Origin: Nepenthes gracilis
Lineage: Eukaryota; Streptophyta; Magnoliopsida; Caryophyllales; Nepenthaceae
DNA length: 64,000 nucleotides
Assembly (NCBI GenBank): GCA_033239525.1
Contig: BSYO01000005.1
Span: 24,658,519 to 24,722,518 of the forward strand
Reading direction: 5' to 3'
Below the pieces are notes generated by a model. The model had not been told where the DNA came from and searched no databases. It saw nothing but the letters and a program-made list of their open reading frames with translations. The translations under genes were made by a program, and so were the position numbers. Below, in pieces: positions 25,371 through 36,509 of the stretch. Every line of letters starts with the position of its first letter. The stretch's first letter is position 1.

Positions 25371-26360
25371 GGTTGTAACCTGAATAGGCGTCCGTGAAGC
25401 TTAGCAACTCATGTCTAGCCGTCGAGTTGACCAGCAGGTCGATCCTGGGTAAGGGAAAGTTATCTTTTGGGCAGGTTTTGTTAACGACGGTAAAATCGAC
25501 GCACATCCGCCATTTTTCGTTGCTTTTCTTCACCAGGACGACGTTAGAGAGTCAATCCGGGTAATGGACTTCTATAATGAAACCGGCGTCCAGTAGCTTC
25601 TTCACCTCCTCTCAGATGACGATTAGCTTTTCTACGGAGTGGTTTCTCCGCTTTTATTTGACGGGTTTTCGGCTAGGATCAAGCCCCAACTTGTGGACTA
25701 TCAACCTCCGCAGGAATTCCAGGCATGTCGGTTGGAGTCCATGCGAAGATGTCAGCGTTCTGTTGCAGGAACGCGATCAACTCATCGCGCAATATTTCGG
25801 TGAGTGAGCCGCCGATCTATACACACCTTTCCGGCTCCTCCGGGTCTAGTGGGACTAGATCCGTGGCTTTGCCAAACTGCGCTTGCTGAAGGGTTGTCTC
25901 ATCTCGATGGTCGAATTTCCTAACTGTTCTAGTGCTGTCGTTATGGGCAACCTGAGACATGTAGTATGTTCGTCCGATAACCTAGTTACCTAATACCTCT
26001 CCCACACCGTAAGGCGTCGGGAACTTCATCTTAAGGTGTGAAATTGAGGTGACCACCCCGAACGCCGTCAAGCAAGGTTTGCCTAGTATTACGTTATATA
26101 TAGAGAGTATGTCGACCATCAGGAAGGTGAGTGTTCGACTTGCTGTTTTTAGATACGTATCCAAGGTGACCTCCAGTTTGATGGTCCCTTAGACAGGCAC
26201 AGGCTCGTTGTCAAGGCTATACAATAGGCCTTCGACAGGTTTTAATTGGTTTTTTTTTAATCCTAGTTTGAAGAACGCATCTAAGTAAAGCAAATTATTT
26301 GAACTTTTATTATCGATGAACACTCGCTTCAACTGGTAGTCGACACTATTGTCCGAAACG
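25371..26360 (-). pseudogene. Element A protease and N-terminal reverse transcriptase
   Basis: On the minus strand RVFIDNKSSNNLLYLDAF (about 26285-26330) occupies the place of the aspartic protease site, with the usual Asp-x-Gly-Ser changed. MVDILSIYNVILGKPCLTAFG and FPTPYGVGEV follow (25982-26164), a protease C-terminal region typical of Tat/Athila-type elements. At 25380-25540, KWRMCVDF, NKTCPKDNFPLPRIDLLV and SFTDAYSGYN give the RT fingers up to the B1 insertion point. Stops and frame changes separate the pieces. Confidence 0.85.
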
Positions 26361-26466
26361 AGTGAGGATACAACAAGGGATCAGCATGGGAGGATATTAC
26401 ATGAGTTAAATCATTATCATTGAAACTAATGGTATTGTCTGCCGTGCGTTGCTTCTTCCTCCTAGT

Positions 26467-27609
26467 CTACTGCTCCTCGTTGTTGGCTGGGTTTTTGACA
26501 GGTCGGGTGGTGATCATATTAACCACCCCTATTGCAACTCTATTTCGGGTACGAGACTGCTTCTGCCCTTCTCCGCCAGCTGCTCCAGAGCTCCGCCCGG
26601 GGCCCCTGATGAATTTGGTGAGGTGGCATCTGCGAATCAGTTCCTTGATCTTCCTCTGCAGCATCTTGCAGTTCTCAGTAGAATGCCCAGTAGAGTGGTG
26701 GAAGTCGCAGTACCTTGACTGATTCCCGGAGTCCTTCTTGAGTGGTTTTGGCCACTTTAGAAACTTTTTTTCACGAATCTACATGAGGACATTTAAGGGC
26801 GTGTCCGTCAGAGGCATAAAGCTGGTGGGCCCGTAGTCTCTGCGTTCACGCGGCCCAATCCTGTGCTGCTTCCGGTGGGAGTGATCACTACCACCATATT
26901 TTCTTTTTCCCTCTCCAGGGAATGATCGAGGCTGATCTACCCGCTTGGAGAGTTTCGCTTCGTTGGCTTCTTCTACCGCACCGTAGGCCTGAGTGACGGA
27001 CTCCGCCTCCCAAAATTTTGGAGATTCTTGTGGGCCAAGTGCTTGAAGAAGTCCCCGTAGGTCAAAGCGGAGATGAAACTGTCCAGTTTTATCTCCTCTG
27101 TGATTAGGGGAATCCGCCTGGCCTCTGCCACAAAGCGGTCCAGGAATCGGCCGGGGTTCTCTCTCACAGCCACGCTTGATGTGGGAGAAGTACCACGGTT
27201 ACTTCTTTTCCCGTCTGCTCGAGGCGTACTGAGCCAGGAAGAGATCTGTGAGCTCCCAGAAGCTACCAATGGTGCCAGAAGGGAGGTGATCAAACCAAAT
27301 GCGGGTATCTCCCTTCAACATGAGCGAAAAATAGCGACACATTGTTGAGTCTTCCAACCCTTGTAGACTCAGATGGGTGTGAAAGTGATCCAGATAGTCA
27401 ACTGGATCACTGCTCCCATCGTATGAGTCAAGGGAAGGCATTTTGAACTTGGTGGGTAGTGGACGATTAAGGATCTCTGCCGTGAAAGAAGATCTGTCAA
27501 GGTTAATGGCGTGCTCATCGTTTTGGAACACGTGGTTCCAAATTTTATCCACTCGCGGATCTGTGCGAATGATATTGGCAGATCTCTTAGAGTTGATGTA
27601 AGCTCTCAA
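26467..27609 (-). pseudogene. Element A gag (two frames)
   Basis: The open stretch 27199-27609 (minus) carries PLPTKFKMPSLDSYDG, DPVDYLDHF, MCRYFSLMLKGDTRIWFDHL and SFWELTDLFLAQY. This is the retrotransposon gag capsid signature of Tat/Athila-like Ty3 elements. After a frameshift near 27200 it continues as NPGRFLDRFVAEARRI and LDSFISALTYGDFFKHL (26973-27180). LQRKIKELIRRCHL (about 26655) is from the gag-protease spacer. No intact CCHC knuckle is seen. The protein would package element RNA if intact, but it is not. Confidence 0.85.
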
Positions 27610-28177
27610 CTCTGTCTTGTCCTTGGAGGGTCCAATAGCCGGTTGGCTACTACTTTCAGCGGACCTGGCAGTCCTAGAGGCTCGCTCCTGGACTGCGTTT
27701 CCGTCTTCTGCCTAAGAGTATCGGAAATTTTTTCTCTGCAGACTTTCTTCCAGAGTTGTGTTTCCAAAGAGTTCTTCAGGCCTGTTCTGGCCTAAAGCGC
27801 GCGAGGAGATTGGGATCGGATTATTTGTAGGTCTCTTAGGCCTTCTGGCCGGCTTCTTTTTTCTCTGGCCACTTTTTTTGGTGGCCGCGGGCAGACAGTG
27901 GCTTTGTGGCTTACCGCTGCTATAGTTGCTCTTACTGAGTAGAGTATTTAGCCTGGACGATTATTGGTTTACATCTACTCCATCGATTCTTTGGAAGTAG
28001 GTCTTTGCGATCCGCTTTGTTGCCTCGTTGACTAAGGTACCAGAGCGTGGTCCTGGTCAGAATAAGTGACGTCTCTAGCGGGGTAGCTAGCTTGGGCTCT
28101 CGTATTCACCATTGCGGTGAATCAGGTCGTGAAAAAAGAGCTCTGTGCAGAGTTGTTGTTGGCTTTTCGTAAGCGTT

Positions 28178-28195
28178 TCCCACAGACGGCGTCAA
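28178..28195 (-). other. Element A primer-binding site
   Basis: On the minus strand the bases just inside the 5' LTR read TTGACGCCGTCTGTGGGA, close to the TTGGCGCCGTCTGTGGGAA-type sites of many plant Ty3/gypsy elements. Element C has a near-identical site at 51063. Together with the polypurine tract at the other end this sets the orientation. Confidence 0.8.
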
Positions 28196-29341
28196 TGATG
28201 CGTACCTGGATCTGACTTCGAACAGATTTGGATTTGTCTGGATAGCTTGACCCGTTCCGTTCACTGAGTCTGAATCCTGTACACCACTAAAGCAAACGAG
28301 AGGTCAGTATGAAGGCGGGATATTATTTCACCGAAAATACTCCGACACTCAAGTCAATACAAAGCCTTTGAAGCAAGGAATGTAATCTGATAAGCAAAAG
28401 AGAGAGAGAAAGGGGTTGGATAGTCGGGAGTGTTGGCCCGTTGAGAATGTGAGTTCTCGCTCCCTGATCATAGAGAGCGTGTGGAAGCGGTGTCCTGAAA
28501 GCATAGAAGCTTTAGGAAATGATTGTCAGAAAGTCAGAAAAGTCTCCTGGAATCTAGAGGCCTTTGGTGGGATTGGAGGATAAACGCTTGTGTAGAGAGA
28601 AAGAGAAGATGAGTATCTGTTCAAGTTCTGTAAGTGTTCGTGAGTTAGACTGTAGGAAGTCTTTTAGGAAGCTTATTTTGAATGTTCTTAAGGAGACAAG
28701 TTAGAGTGAGTACGAGAGCTTTTGTTTCTGTGTGAGCATTCGTGTTCGTCTGTCTCTGTGTGTGAGTATGCGTGTGTCTTTCAGAACAAAGACCTCAAGC
28801 TTATATAGATAGTAGGGGAGCCACCTTCACTGGACAAGGTGGCGTGTTCTTCTGGACTGGCAATAGCGACCTTCTCTGGGTTGGTGGGCTTGATAGGCGT
28901 GATTTGATGGATCATTTTCCTGCTAAACAGTGTAATAGATATTCAAATTATCTCATCTCTTTGTGACCGTTTTGACTCCAACGTTGGCGCTGAGTTTACT
29001 GCCGCATTTTTGGAGAAGATCAGCTTTTAGGAAAGCGTGTGATCATGAAAGAATTATCACTTTTCGTGTACGAGTTCGCCTGCCAATTTGCGCCTAGGCC
29101 GTAGCAGGTTTAACGCCTTTTTGGGCTCTTTATTCTGATCTTACAGTCGGCAACGCCGATTAACCATCATCTTCGAGTTGGCCGTCTGTTTGGTGTCTCG
29201 ATCAATCTTGATGTTGATAAATCTTTGACATTTCGGGATTTGGGCATTCGCCTCTGTTGGGCCATTATTTGAGTTAACTGGCCAGGTGGGCTATTTGGGC
29301 CCTCTTTCAAGTGGGCGACCTATCTTATAGTATACCTATCA
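28196..29341 (-). repeat. Element A 5' LTR
   Basis: 1146 bp, TGATGCGTACC...TATACCTATCA, matching the 14462-15624 LTR throughout. The outer flank (29342-29346, ACATT) does not match the flank of the other LTR (CGTAT). A TSD is therefore absent or eroded. Confidence 0.92.
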
Positions 29342-29446
29342 ACATTAATACTATAAAATATCTGCTAATCAGATTTGAAATAATTTTAGATATTACAATA
29401 CTTATTTACTCATTTATTTTCATACAAATTTTTTAATATTAATATA

Positions 29447-30261
29447 TGTTGCGTTTGTGAATCTCGACCACGGACAGGTAAGGATCTGAACGAGCATTCG
29501 AAGCTTTTGGATTCACTTCAGACGGGATTCGTGCAACACACAAGAGATCTGGTTATCTTTTGTGACTTAGTATGTGGTCCAGGAAGCATGAGAAGAAAGG
29601 AAAAGAATAATGGTGTACTGGAATTTTTACGTGAAAAACCTCCTATAAAATGGAAAGGAAAAACCATGGGACCTTTGTCGAATAATGAGTTTCACTATAT
29701 AGTTCAAGATTACAAATAGTTTACAAAATACGCTTGAGACATCTTTCTTTCTTCCCCTTTCTATGGTCGTTGGAACACAATGATGTTGAAATTAGAAGAA
29801 AAATTTAAAAAAAAAATTTGAATCCTTAATTGAGTGCATAGTTAATGTATTTATAACGTTTGAAAATGTCCGTTGGGAATTATCCACGTAGGCTGGCGTG
29901 TGCAAGAAGTTGGCTGCCAACTTCCCTAATCTAGTCCTCTGTGCCAGGTGTGTAGCGTGCACGCTGGACGATTTTCTGTGGCGTCCCATTTGGAGTGCGC
30001 TGCTAGGTTATTATTACCCTGATAATCTAATTGGTTTTGGCCGCCAAATCTTACGGTGTGTCATTCCTGTAGGCTGAGTGACGGCCGCTGCCTTCCTTTA
30101 GTTTGTGGGCTCGAGTGACCTCGAAAACCATCACACTGTTTGGGCAGACTCCAATGCTTGGGCCTTTTGGGTCTCCTGAGCCTGTTGAACCTCTTTGGTG
30201 TCATGATTCGACCGCTGGGAGATGAGCTTCACCATTTGGGCTTTGGGTACCGATACCCACA
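29447..30261. mobile_element. Solo LTR D1 upstream of ATPC
   Basis: 815 bp, TGTTGCGTTTGTG...GATACCCACA, flanked by ATATA at 29442-29446 and 30262-30266. It shares GAATTTTTACGTGAAAAACC and GGAAAAACCA(T/C)GGGAC with the solo LTR at 55959-56809, so D is a repeat family. No coding region. Superfamily is not assigned. The flanks are AT-rich, so the TSD alone is modest evidence, but TG...CA ends, family match and TSD agree. Confidence 0.8.
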
Positions 30262-30666
30262 ATATATAAATAAAACATAATAATATATATCTTAAAAATA
30301 TTTAAAAAATATCTATCGATGTCACTTCTATTAAAATGTGCTTAGGCAAGCCGATGCTAATGAAATGAATCAAAATCCAAGTCCCTCGTCGAAAATCTAT
30401 TACCCGAAATCTCCAAATGGTCAAATTTCCTTATCCCTTCGAACCTCATCCATCCTCTCCCTCTCTCTCCACCTCTCATTTCTCTTCTCTACTCTACGCC
30501 ATCGCTCGTTTCCCTCCACTCTTCCCAGCCAGAGGAGCCAGCAGGTCATTGACAGTCTAACAGATAAGATTGAGAAAAACAACCAAACTCAACCACCCAC
30601 ACAACAAAATCTTCCTTCTCTATCTTCCCCATCCACTGCCGGAAGAGCTCCAAGAGCTCCATTTTC
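30262..30666 (+). promoter_or_regulatory. ATPC promoter and pyrimidine-rich 5' leader
   Basis: A TATA-like TATATAAATAAAAC lies at 30263, directly at the right edge of solo LTR D1. From about 30425 to 30520 the strand is strongly CT-rich (CCTCTCCCTCTCTCTCCACC), as in leaders of nuclear photosynthesis genes. The transcription start cannot be fixed from sequence. If the TATA-like site is used, the leader is about 370 bases. Confidence 0.5.
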
Positions 30667-31791
30667 ATGGCATCTTCCAATCTAACTATGTGGGCCTCCT
30701 CAAAATTCTTTCTCACGGACATCTCTTCTATCTCTTTCCGCTCCTCTCTCTCTCCTTGCCAGCTGCCTCCACTAAATTCACCCACCACCCCAAAACACTC
30801 CTCTCTGTGCCCGATCAAGTGCGGCCTCCGTGAGCTCAGAGAAAGGATCGGGTCAGTGAAGAATACACAAAAGATCACAGAAGCCATGAAGCTGGTGGCG
30901 GCAGCCAAAGTCCGTCGAGCTCAGGAAGCTGTCGTCAATGGCCGTCCGTTCTCGGAGACCCTAGTCGAAGTCCTCTACAACATAAACGAGCAGCTCCAAA
31001 CGGAGGATATCGAAGCCCCGCTCACCAAAGTACGGCCCGTCAAGAAGGTGGCCCTCGTGGTGGTCAGCGGCGATCGCGGCCTCTGTGGCGGCTTCAACAA
31101 CACAATCATCAAGAAAGCAGAGCAGAGGATTTCCGAACTCAAGGATCTTGGGTTAGAATACATAGTCATAAGCGTAGGAAAAAAGGGAAATTCTTATTTC
31201 ATCCGTCGGCCGTATATTCCAGTCGATAGGTTCCTCGACGGCAGCTCACTGCCCACTGCAAAAGAAGCTCAGGCAATCGCCGACGATGTCTTCTCTCTCT
31301 TTGTCAGCGAAGAGGTTGATAAGGTGGAGCTCCTTTACACAAAGTTCGTGTCGCTGGTTAAATCTGATCCGGTGATCCACACCCTTCTGCCCCTCTCGCC
31401 GAGGGGAGAAATCTGCGACATCAATGGCAACTGCGTTGACGCGGCGGATGACGAGTTTTTTCGGTTGACGACTAAAGAAGGGAAGCTGACGGTGGAAAGA
31501 GATATTGTGAGGACTCAAACACGGGAGTTTTCACCTATCTTGCTGTTTGAGCAAGATCCAGTTCAGATTCTCGACGCCTTGCTGCCGCTGTACCTCAATA
31601 GCCAGATCTTGAGGGCACTGCAGGAGTCCTTGGCCAGCGAGCTCGCCGCCAGGATGAGCGCCATGACTAACGCCACCGACAATGCCATCGAGTTGAAGAA
31701 GACGCTTTCCATCGTCTACAACAGAGAGCGTCAGGCGAAGATTACCGGAGAGATCTTGGAGATCGTCGCTGGAGCCAATGCTTTGTCGTAG
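30667..31791 (+). CDS. ATPC: ATP synthase gamma subunit, chloroplastic
   Basis: Rotor subunit of the thylakoid CF1 ATP synthase, coupling proton flow through CF0 to catalysis in the alpha/beta ring. A single uninterrupted exon of 374 codons, intronless like the Arabidopsis gene. Residues 1 to about 51 are a Ser/Thr-rich transit peptide (MASSNLTMWASSKFF). The mature part starts near GLRELRERIGSVKNTQ. The conserved VVVSGDRGLCGGFNN is at 128-145. The chloroplast-specific redox loop GEICDINGNCVDAADDEFF has Cys250 and Cys256, the pair that thioredoxin reduces to switch the enzyme on in light. The C-terminal helix ends KITGEILEIVAGANALS. Nothing is missing and the gene looks functional. Start chosen because the transit peptide aligns with other plant ATPC proteins. 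Confidence 0.98.
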   Translation: MASSNLTMWASSKFFLTDISSISFRSSLSPCQLPPLNSPTTPKHSSLCPIKCGLRELRERIGSVKNTQKITEAMKLVAAAKVRRAQEAVVNGRPFSETLVEVLYNINEQLQTEDIEAPLTKVRPVKKVALVVVSGDRGLCGGFNNTIIKKAEQRISELKDLGLEYIVISVGKKGNSYFIRRPYIPVDRFLDGSSLPTAKEAQAIADDVFSLFVSEEVDKVELLYTKFVSLVKSDPVIHTLLPLSPRGEICDINGNCVDAADDEFFRLTTKEGKLTVERDIVRTQTREFSPILLFEQDPVQILDALLPLYLNSQILRALQESLASELAARMSAMTNATDNAIELKKTLSIVYNRERQAKITGEILEIVAGANALS

Positions 31792-32416
31792 AGTGAGTTT
31801 TTTCATGTCTTTTTTTTCCCTTTTTTTTTAAAACATTTTTCTCTCCTTTTTCTTCCTCCGAATCCCTCCTCCCCTTCTGTATTTTGGCGCAATGATTCTG
31901 CGTTTTTTATTATAATATTATTTTTTGTTTTTTATTATAAATATAAATACTCAAATAAAAGTTTTTATTTTAATAATCACATTTGTTCCTCATTTTCCTC
32001 TTTAATTTTCATGCAGTTCATTTTATGATTATCAAATATCACAGTAAATAATTATCAATCATGTAAAACTTATAATATAATATAGTAAAAATTCAAAATG
32101 ATTTGTGTAATTGGTATTCTCATTAATATATCGCAGTAAAAAGTAGCATTTTATCTTTTATTTTTGTTACTTTTAATTTTGACATAGGCAAAATCAGCCT
32201 ACATAGAGGATTAAAATCAAACTTATTTTGAAATTTTTTAAAACTGAAATTAAAATCAAAATTTAAAAATTTACTATCCATTATTCTACTGTCCATTCCT
32301 ACTCATATTTATAATTAAAATTTTATTAGGATTATTATTTTGGACAGTCCTTTTTTCTATAGTATTTCTAAAATTTACCATTAAAAAATACTTCGTAAAA
32401 TAAATTACTTCTTAAA
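31792..32416. other. AT-rich region downstream of ATPC
   Basis: Holds the ATPC 3' UTR (T-rich; AATAAA-like signals such as CAAATAAAAG near 31953) and then AT-rich DNA with no open frame of note. A stretch at 32340-32416 recurs at 32565-32625 inside the neighbouring element (see the duplication entry). Confidence 0.6.
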
Positions 32417-32660
32417 ATTATTGTCACGGCCTAGGAACACAATATTCGCAGGTCAAAATAAAATCAACAATATATATATTCTATTAACCATAAAATCCAC
32501 CAAAAGGTGACAATCATACATATCCAATACAAATAAAATCCGCCATTATTATTATTTTGAATCCTTTTTCTATAGTATTTCTAAAATTTACCATTAAAAA
32601 TAAATTACTTCTTAAAATTACAATTTCGCGACAAAATAAAATCAACAATATATATATTGT
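32340..32660. repeat. ~217-bp offset duplication spanning the edge of element B3
   Basis: TTTCTATAGTATTTCTAAAATTTACC...TAAATTACTTCTTAAAATTA occurs at about 32355-32420 outside the element and again at about 32570-32625 inside it. AAAATAAAATCAACAATATATATAT also recurs, at 32456 and 32633. The inner copy lacks the 19-base stretch TTGTCACGGCCTAGGAACA that forms the element terminus in the outer copy. Confidence 0.85.
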
Positions 32661-34159
32661 TAGTCTAATAATGCATTAAATATGGTGGATAAGAATCCTA
32701 CAAATATAATCTAATTGTAAAATCATGAGGAGGCATCCAAATTTTACAACTCATTGAATACTATAATTTTATTTTACATACATGATCAAGGCCAACATCC
32801 AAATTTAAATAATATAATATATCTTGAGATCGAAATATACCAAATATAACATCTCCACTTATCCGAGCCCGATCAATTTGTATCCATGCCACTAGTCTGA
32901 AGGGATAAAACATGAAAATGTTAACTCAATCAATTTCTGATTAGAAAAAGTAGTACATATAAAATTAGGAACAGGGATGTCGCATAACAATTCCGTAAAA
33001 CAAAACACCATTTTCCTTAGATTCTCTAAAATCATCGTCGCATTAACTTGTCCCTCCAAGACAAAATCATATAAATCACGATCGACAAAATTAGTAGTTA
33101 TCATATTATATCATCCGAGGTCACATTGTCGCGACCATCACCACATCCGCGTGGGGACATACCATCATCCGGATCTAAAACTCATAATGCAGAAATCGAA
33201 TAAATAAATCAAAACACGTTTTGGGTTTGTCACATCGGTGCGTGATTTCTATCTCAAATCGATATTCGGAGAACCAAAGATCAATGATACCAACTTGAGG
33301 AAGGGTTACCCTCGTCCAGAAGAACCACGGCTATAAAATGTAAAATCATATAGCTCGAGGCTTATCCATGTACTCTCTCTCTCATAAAAAACTTTAATCA
33401 TATTTTATCAAACTCCACATAGTTATATATTAGGACGTCGAATATATTAATTTTCCCAATCAATTTCTTACGATGGTTCTCAATTAAATACATTTCATAC
33501 ATCCCCGTCGGGCGGCGGCGCCACAAATAGCCAATCTCGGGCCGCCATGTGGTGATCCCGCCCGGCAAAGCATGTTTAGTCTGGCTGGTTCGTCAAATGA
33601 TATAATGGTTATAAATACTAGTACAAAACCACTGCATAATTGATAAAATATTTTGATAAATTAGGGGTATATAAAAATATATGCTGTTAGTAAAATTTTT
33701 AGCATACGTAGTTATATAAATTAAATAGAGTTAAATATAATTATTATAATAGAAAAGATAAATAGTTTTCTCTCTCCCTCTGCTGCGTCCTCTCTCTCTC
33801 CTCCGTGCCCCTTCCTCTCTCTCTCTGCGTGCGGCCTCTTTTAAAATATTAGCCGCTCGACCACCAACCGCCTCACATGATAGCACCACCACCTAACCGG
33901 CCGCGCCATTAGTATCTTCTCTCTCCTCGCACCGCTCGCATTGCCATCGCACGTTTATTTATTCTTCCGCATACCCATACCCAAATCCCCAAACCACCGC
34001 ACGCCACCGATCTCCTGCGTCCCCATCCTTTCTCCTCCTTCTTCTTTGCGCCACACGAACCCTAACTGCCTCTTTTTCCCTCTCTTTCCCCGACTCTCTC
34101 TGCTTCTTCTTTTCTTTTTTTTTTTCCATTTCTCTTTCCCCCTTTTTTTATTCTTTTAC

Positions 34160-34200
<41 letters not shown>

Positions 34201-34336
34201 ATCTTTAATTTTAAATTTCAAATCGGATTCGAAAAATCGTAACTTGGTGAATATTTTAATTTACTTTCACCACGTTCGAAATACCCAAAATCATAATTAA
34301 CATTAAAATAATCCAATCGAGATAAAAAATATTACA
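32422..34336 (-). mobile_element. Element B3: non-coding LTR-like element
   Basis: Plus strand TGTCACGGCC...AAATATTACA, so the minus strand begins TGTAATATTT like B1. Perfect 5-bp flanks ATTAT at 32417-32421 and 34337-34341. The internal order (AT-rich end, (ATT)n at 34160, CT-rich stretch at 33770-34130) repeats that of B1 and B2. No protein is encoded. It is shorter than B1 (1915 bp) and may be a related but distinct family. Confidence 0.78.
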
Positions 34337-34341
34337 ATTAT

Positions 34342-36263
34342 AATTCTAATATTAGCACAATGTTAGTCTGTACAGGGTATGGAGCCAACGTCGCAGTATA
34401 AATCGAAGCCCTTACTTCTTCGAAGTCCGAATCTGGGACATTGGTCTAGTCGCATTAAAGGGGATCCGTAGGCCCTTTTAATGTTCTATAACCTCGTGCA
34501 ATAGAAATTGTTTCTTATAAATTAAAAGGTAAAATAATATATAATAAATTTAAAATAGTTAAATTCTTTTAAAATATTAAGCACGATGATAGCTTTAATA
34601 TATGAATTGTTTATTTAATAAATAAAATAAAATAATTTGTTTAAGATATTGTAAAAAGTTTAACGATACCATCATATCTATCGACTGAAAAAAATTATTG
34701 CCAATAAAGTATAAAATGTTTATTTTTCTTGCAAGCATGGCATGATGGGCTTAAGTTACAATAGCATAAATAAGATAAATTCTTCATATTTTATCAGTTT
34801 TGATTTGATTTTTAATCAAAATTTAAAATTTAAATCCTGATAAACCGTGTCACAAATCTAATTCGGACCCACACACAACCTGAACATTATTATATATATG
34901 CATATATAGTGTTATATAATATAATTTTCCTAAGTTCCCTTGCCGTATCATCTTCCTATTTGGCTCCCTCAATTTATTCGATTCTCTTCTTCTAGCATAG
35001 CACCTAGTAGGTCCCTCTATTTTGTCCTCCACTTTAGGCATATAATCATGTACCAATAAACTTATTTTTGTACTTTGCTGGAAAAAAATAAAAATAAAAT
35101 ATTTTTAGAAATTTTTTAAATTTTATAATTTACATAAATTAATTATCATTTGGATATATTAATATTAATATTCTATTTCTAATTTAAATACTATTTTTTT
35201 AGTACATAAAAAATAAATTAGTATCTTTAATTGATATTTTTTAAAATTTGTACTTTGTAAAGTTTTTACAAAAATGAGAACAAATAAGTATCTCATATTA
35301 TCAAATATGTTGTTTTAAATAGTAATGGCAATGACTAAACATCATTGTTTTTAAAATTTCTAATTAGATGTTTCAGTTTTTTTTAATTAAAAATGACACA
35401 TTAGTTTTTAAATAATTTTTAAATATAAAATAACAGATTATAATTATAAAACTAAAAATCATTTATTATAGTAAATTCAAATAATATAAAATCTATTAAA
35501 TAAAATATTTTTAATTATTTGGATCAAATGAAAATAACTAACTATAATTTTGTTTTTTATTTATTTTTAAAATTATATAAAAATATTATATAAAAAAATT
35601 CAAAATCATACATTCTAATAAAATATTATTTAAAATCATCTCAAAATAATATATAATTTATATATAATCTAAACAATAAAATTTAAATTCTTCACAATTT
35701 TAATTCCAATAGAATTAAGATTAAATATACATTTTTAAATTCTAATTCAAAATTCTTATCTAGCCTGACCCTAAAATATTTTAACAAGCCCACATTATTA
35801 TTTACTCAGAAATTTTGGCGAGAGGCATTTAGAATAATTAATTGTTCCAATTATTTAGGAATACTATCAACATCATTAAATAATATAATATTTTATCTAT
35901 TTATTTATATTAATAAATTTTCATAAAAATAGACAAATAAAAAGACATCAGATCATAAAATAGTATTCTAGAAGTGTTGAAAACCCCAAAACATTTATCA
36001 TTCGGGGAGCCTAATTAGTCGTCGGTACAGAGATGAGAATGATCCTCATTGGTCATCCTCCCTGCTGCATTTTAAAATACCAAATTACATAATTTAACCT
36101 CATTATATACAAATAAAACAGCTATAATCTACCCTTTTCCACCCAAAAAAAAAAAAATGTCACCAAAAATTTTTTATCCTCATGCCATGTTAAAAGTAAT
36201 ATTCACAAGGGCAATACCTGAAAGAGCAATTAGCTCTCAAAATTCTGGCACAGCTGCTGTTCT
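34342..36263. other. AT-rich intergenic DNA, no gene seen
   Basis: Very AT-rich sequence without codon structure, transposon termini or RNA genes that I can support. Short poly(A) and poly(T) runs occur, for example 36147-36157. Confidence 0.6.
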
Positions 36264-36509
36264 TCAGAATACTTTGATACATTCTTCAAATTGAAGTAAG
36301 CCCTCACTACCATCCCAACTCAGGACGGAATCCTGGCACGCTACCGGAATTCTCTCAAAGAGGTATGGGGAGGGGGGGGCGGATTGTTGTAATTCAATCT
36401 CAGCCATGAGCTCGATGCACCATCTTTCTTGGCCGCTGACAACAAGCAGACTTAGATGGCGATGCCCCATGTAGCTACCAATTCCTGATGCTGATTGCCA
36501 CAATTTCAA
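36264..36509 (-). other. Isolated 81-codon open frame, possible 3' exon of the GON4L-like gene
   Basis: Sequence composition rises in GC here compared with the surroundings. One minus frame reads MKLWQSASGIGSYMGHRHLS and ends EECIKVF. Acceptor-like sites occur upstream (TATTTCCAG at about 36577 and TCAATCCCAG near 36515). The second would join this frame in phase 0, as the GON4L exon ending at 39529 requires. I do not recognise the protein sequence, so this may equally be a chance open frame. Confidence 0.2.

Larger units (their letters stand above)
14462..29341 (-). mobile_element. Element A: decayed Ty3/gypsy (Tat-like) LTR retrotransposon, host to a nested insertion
   Basis: Two LTRs in direct orientation (28196-29341 upstream, 14462-15624 downstream in element sense) bound an internal region. 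In minus-strand order it has a primer-binding site, gag, protease, RT, RNase H, integrase, tandem repeats, an opposite-strand gene and a polypurine tract. This order, integrase after RNase H, is diagnostic of Ty3/gypsy. An extra antisense gene between pol and the 3' LTR points to the Tat group. All coding regions carry frameshifts or stops. The outer flanks (CGTAT left, ACATT right) do not form a TSD. Removing element B1 leaves about 11.1 kb. Confidence 0.93.

Noticed and set aside
30546..30908. Antisense 120-codon frame over the ATPC start
   Set aside because: It is the shadow of the ATPC coding frame and its CT-rich leader.
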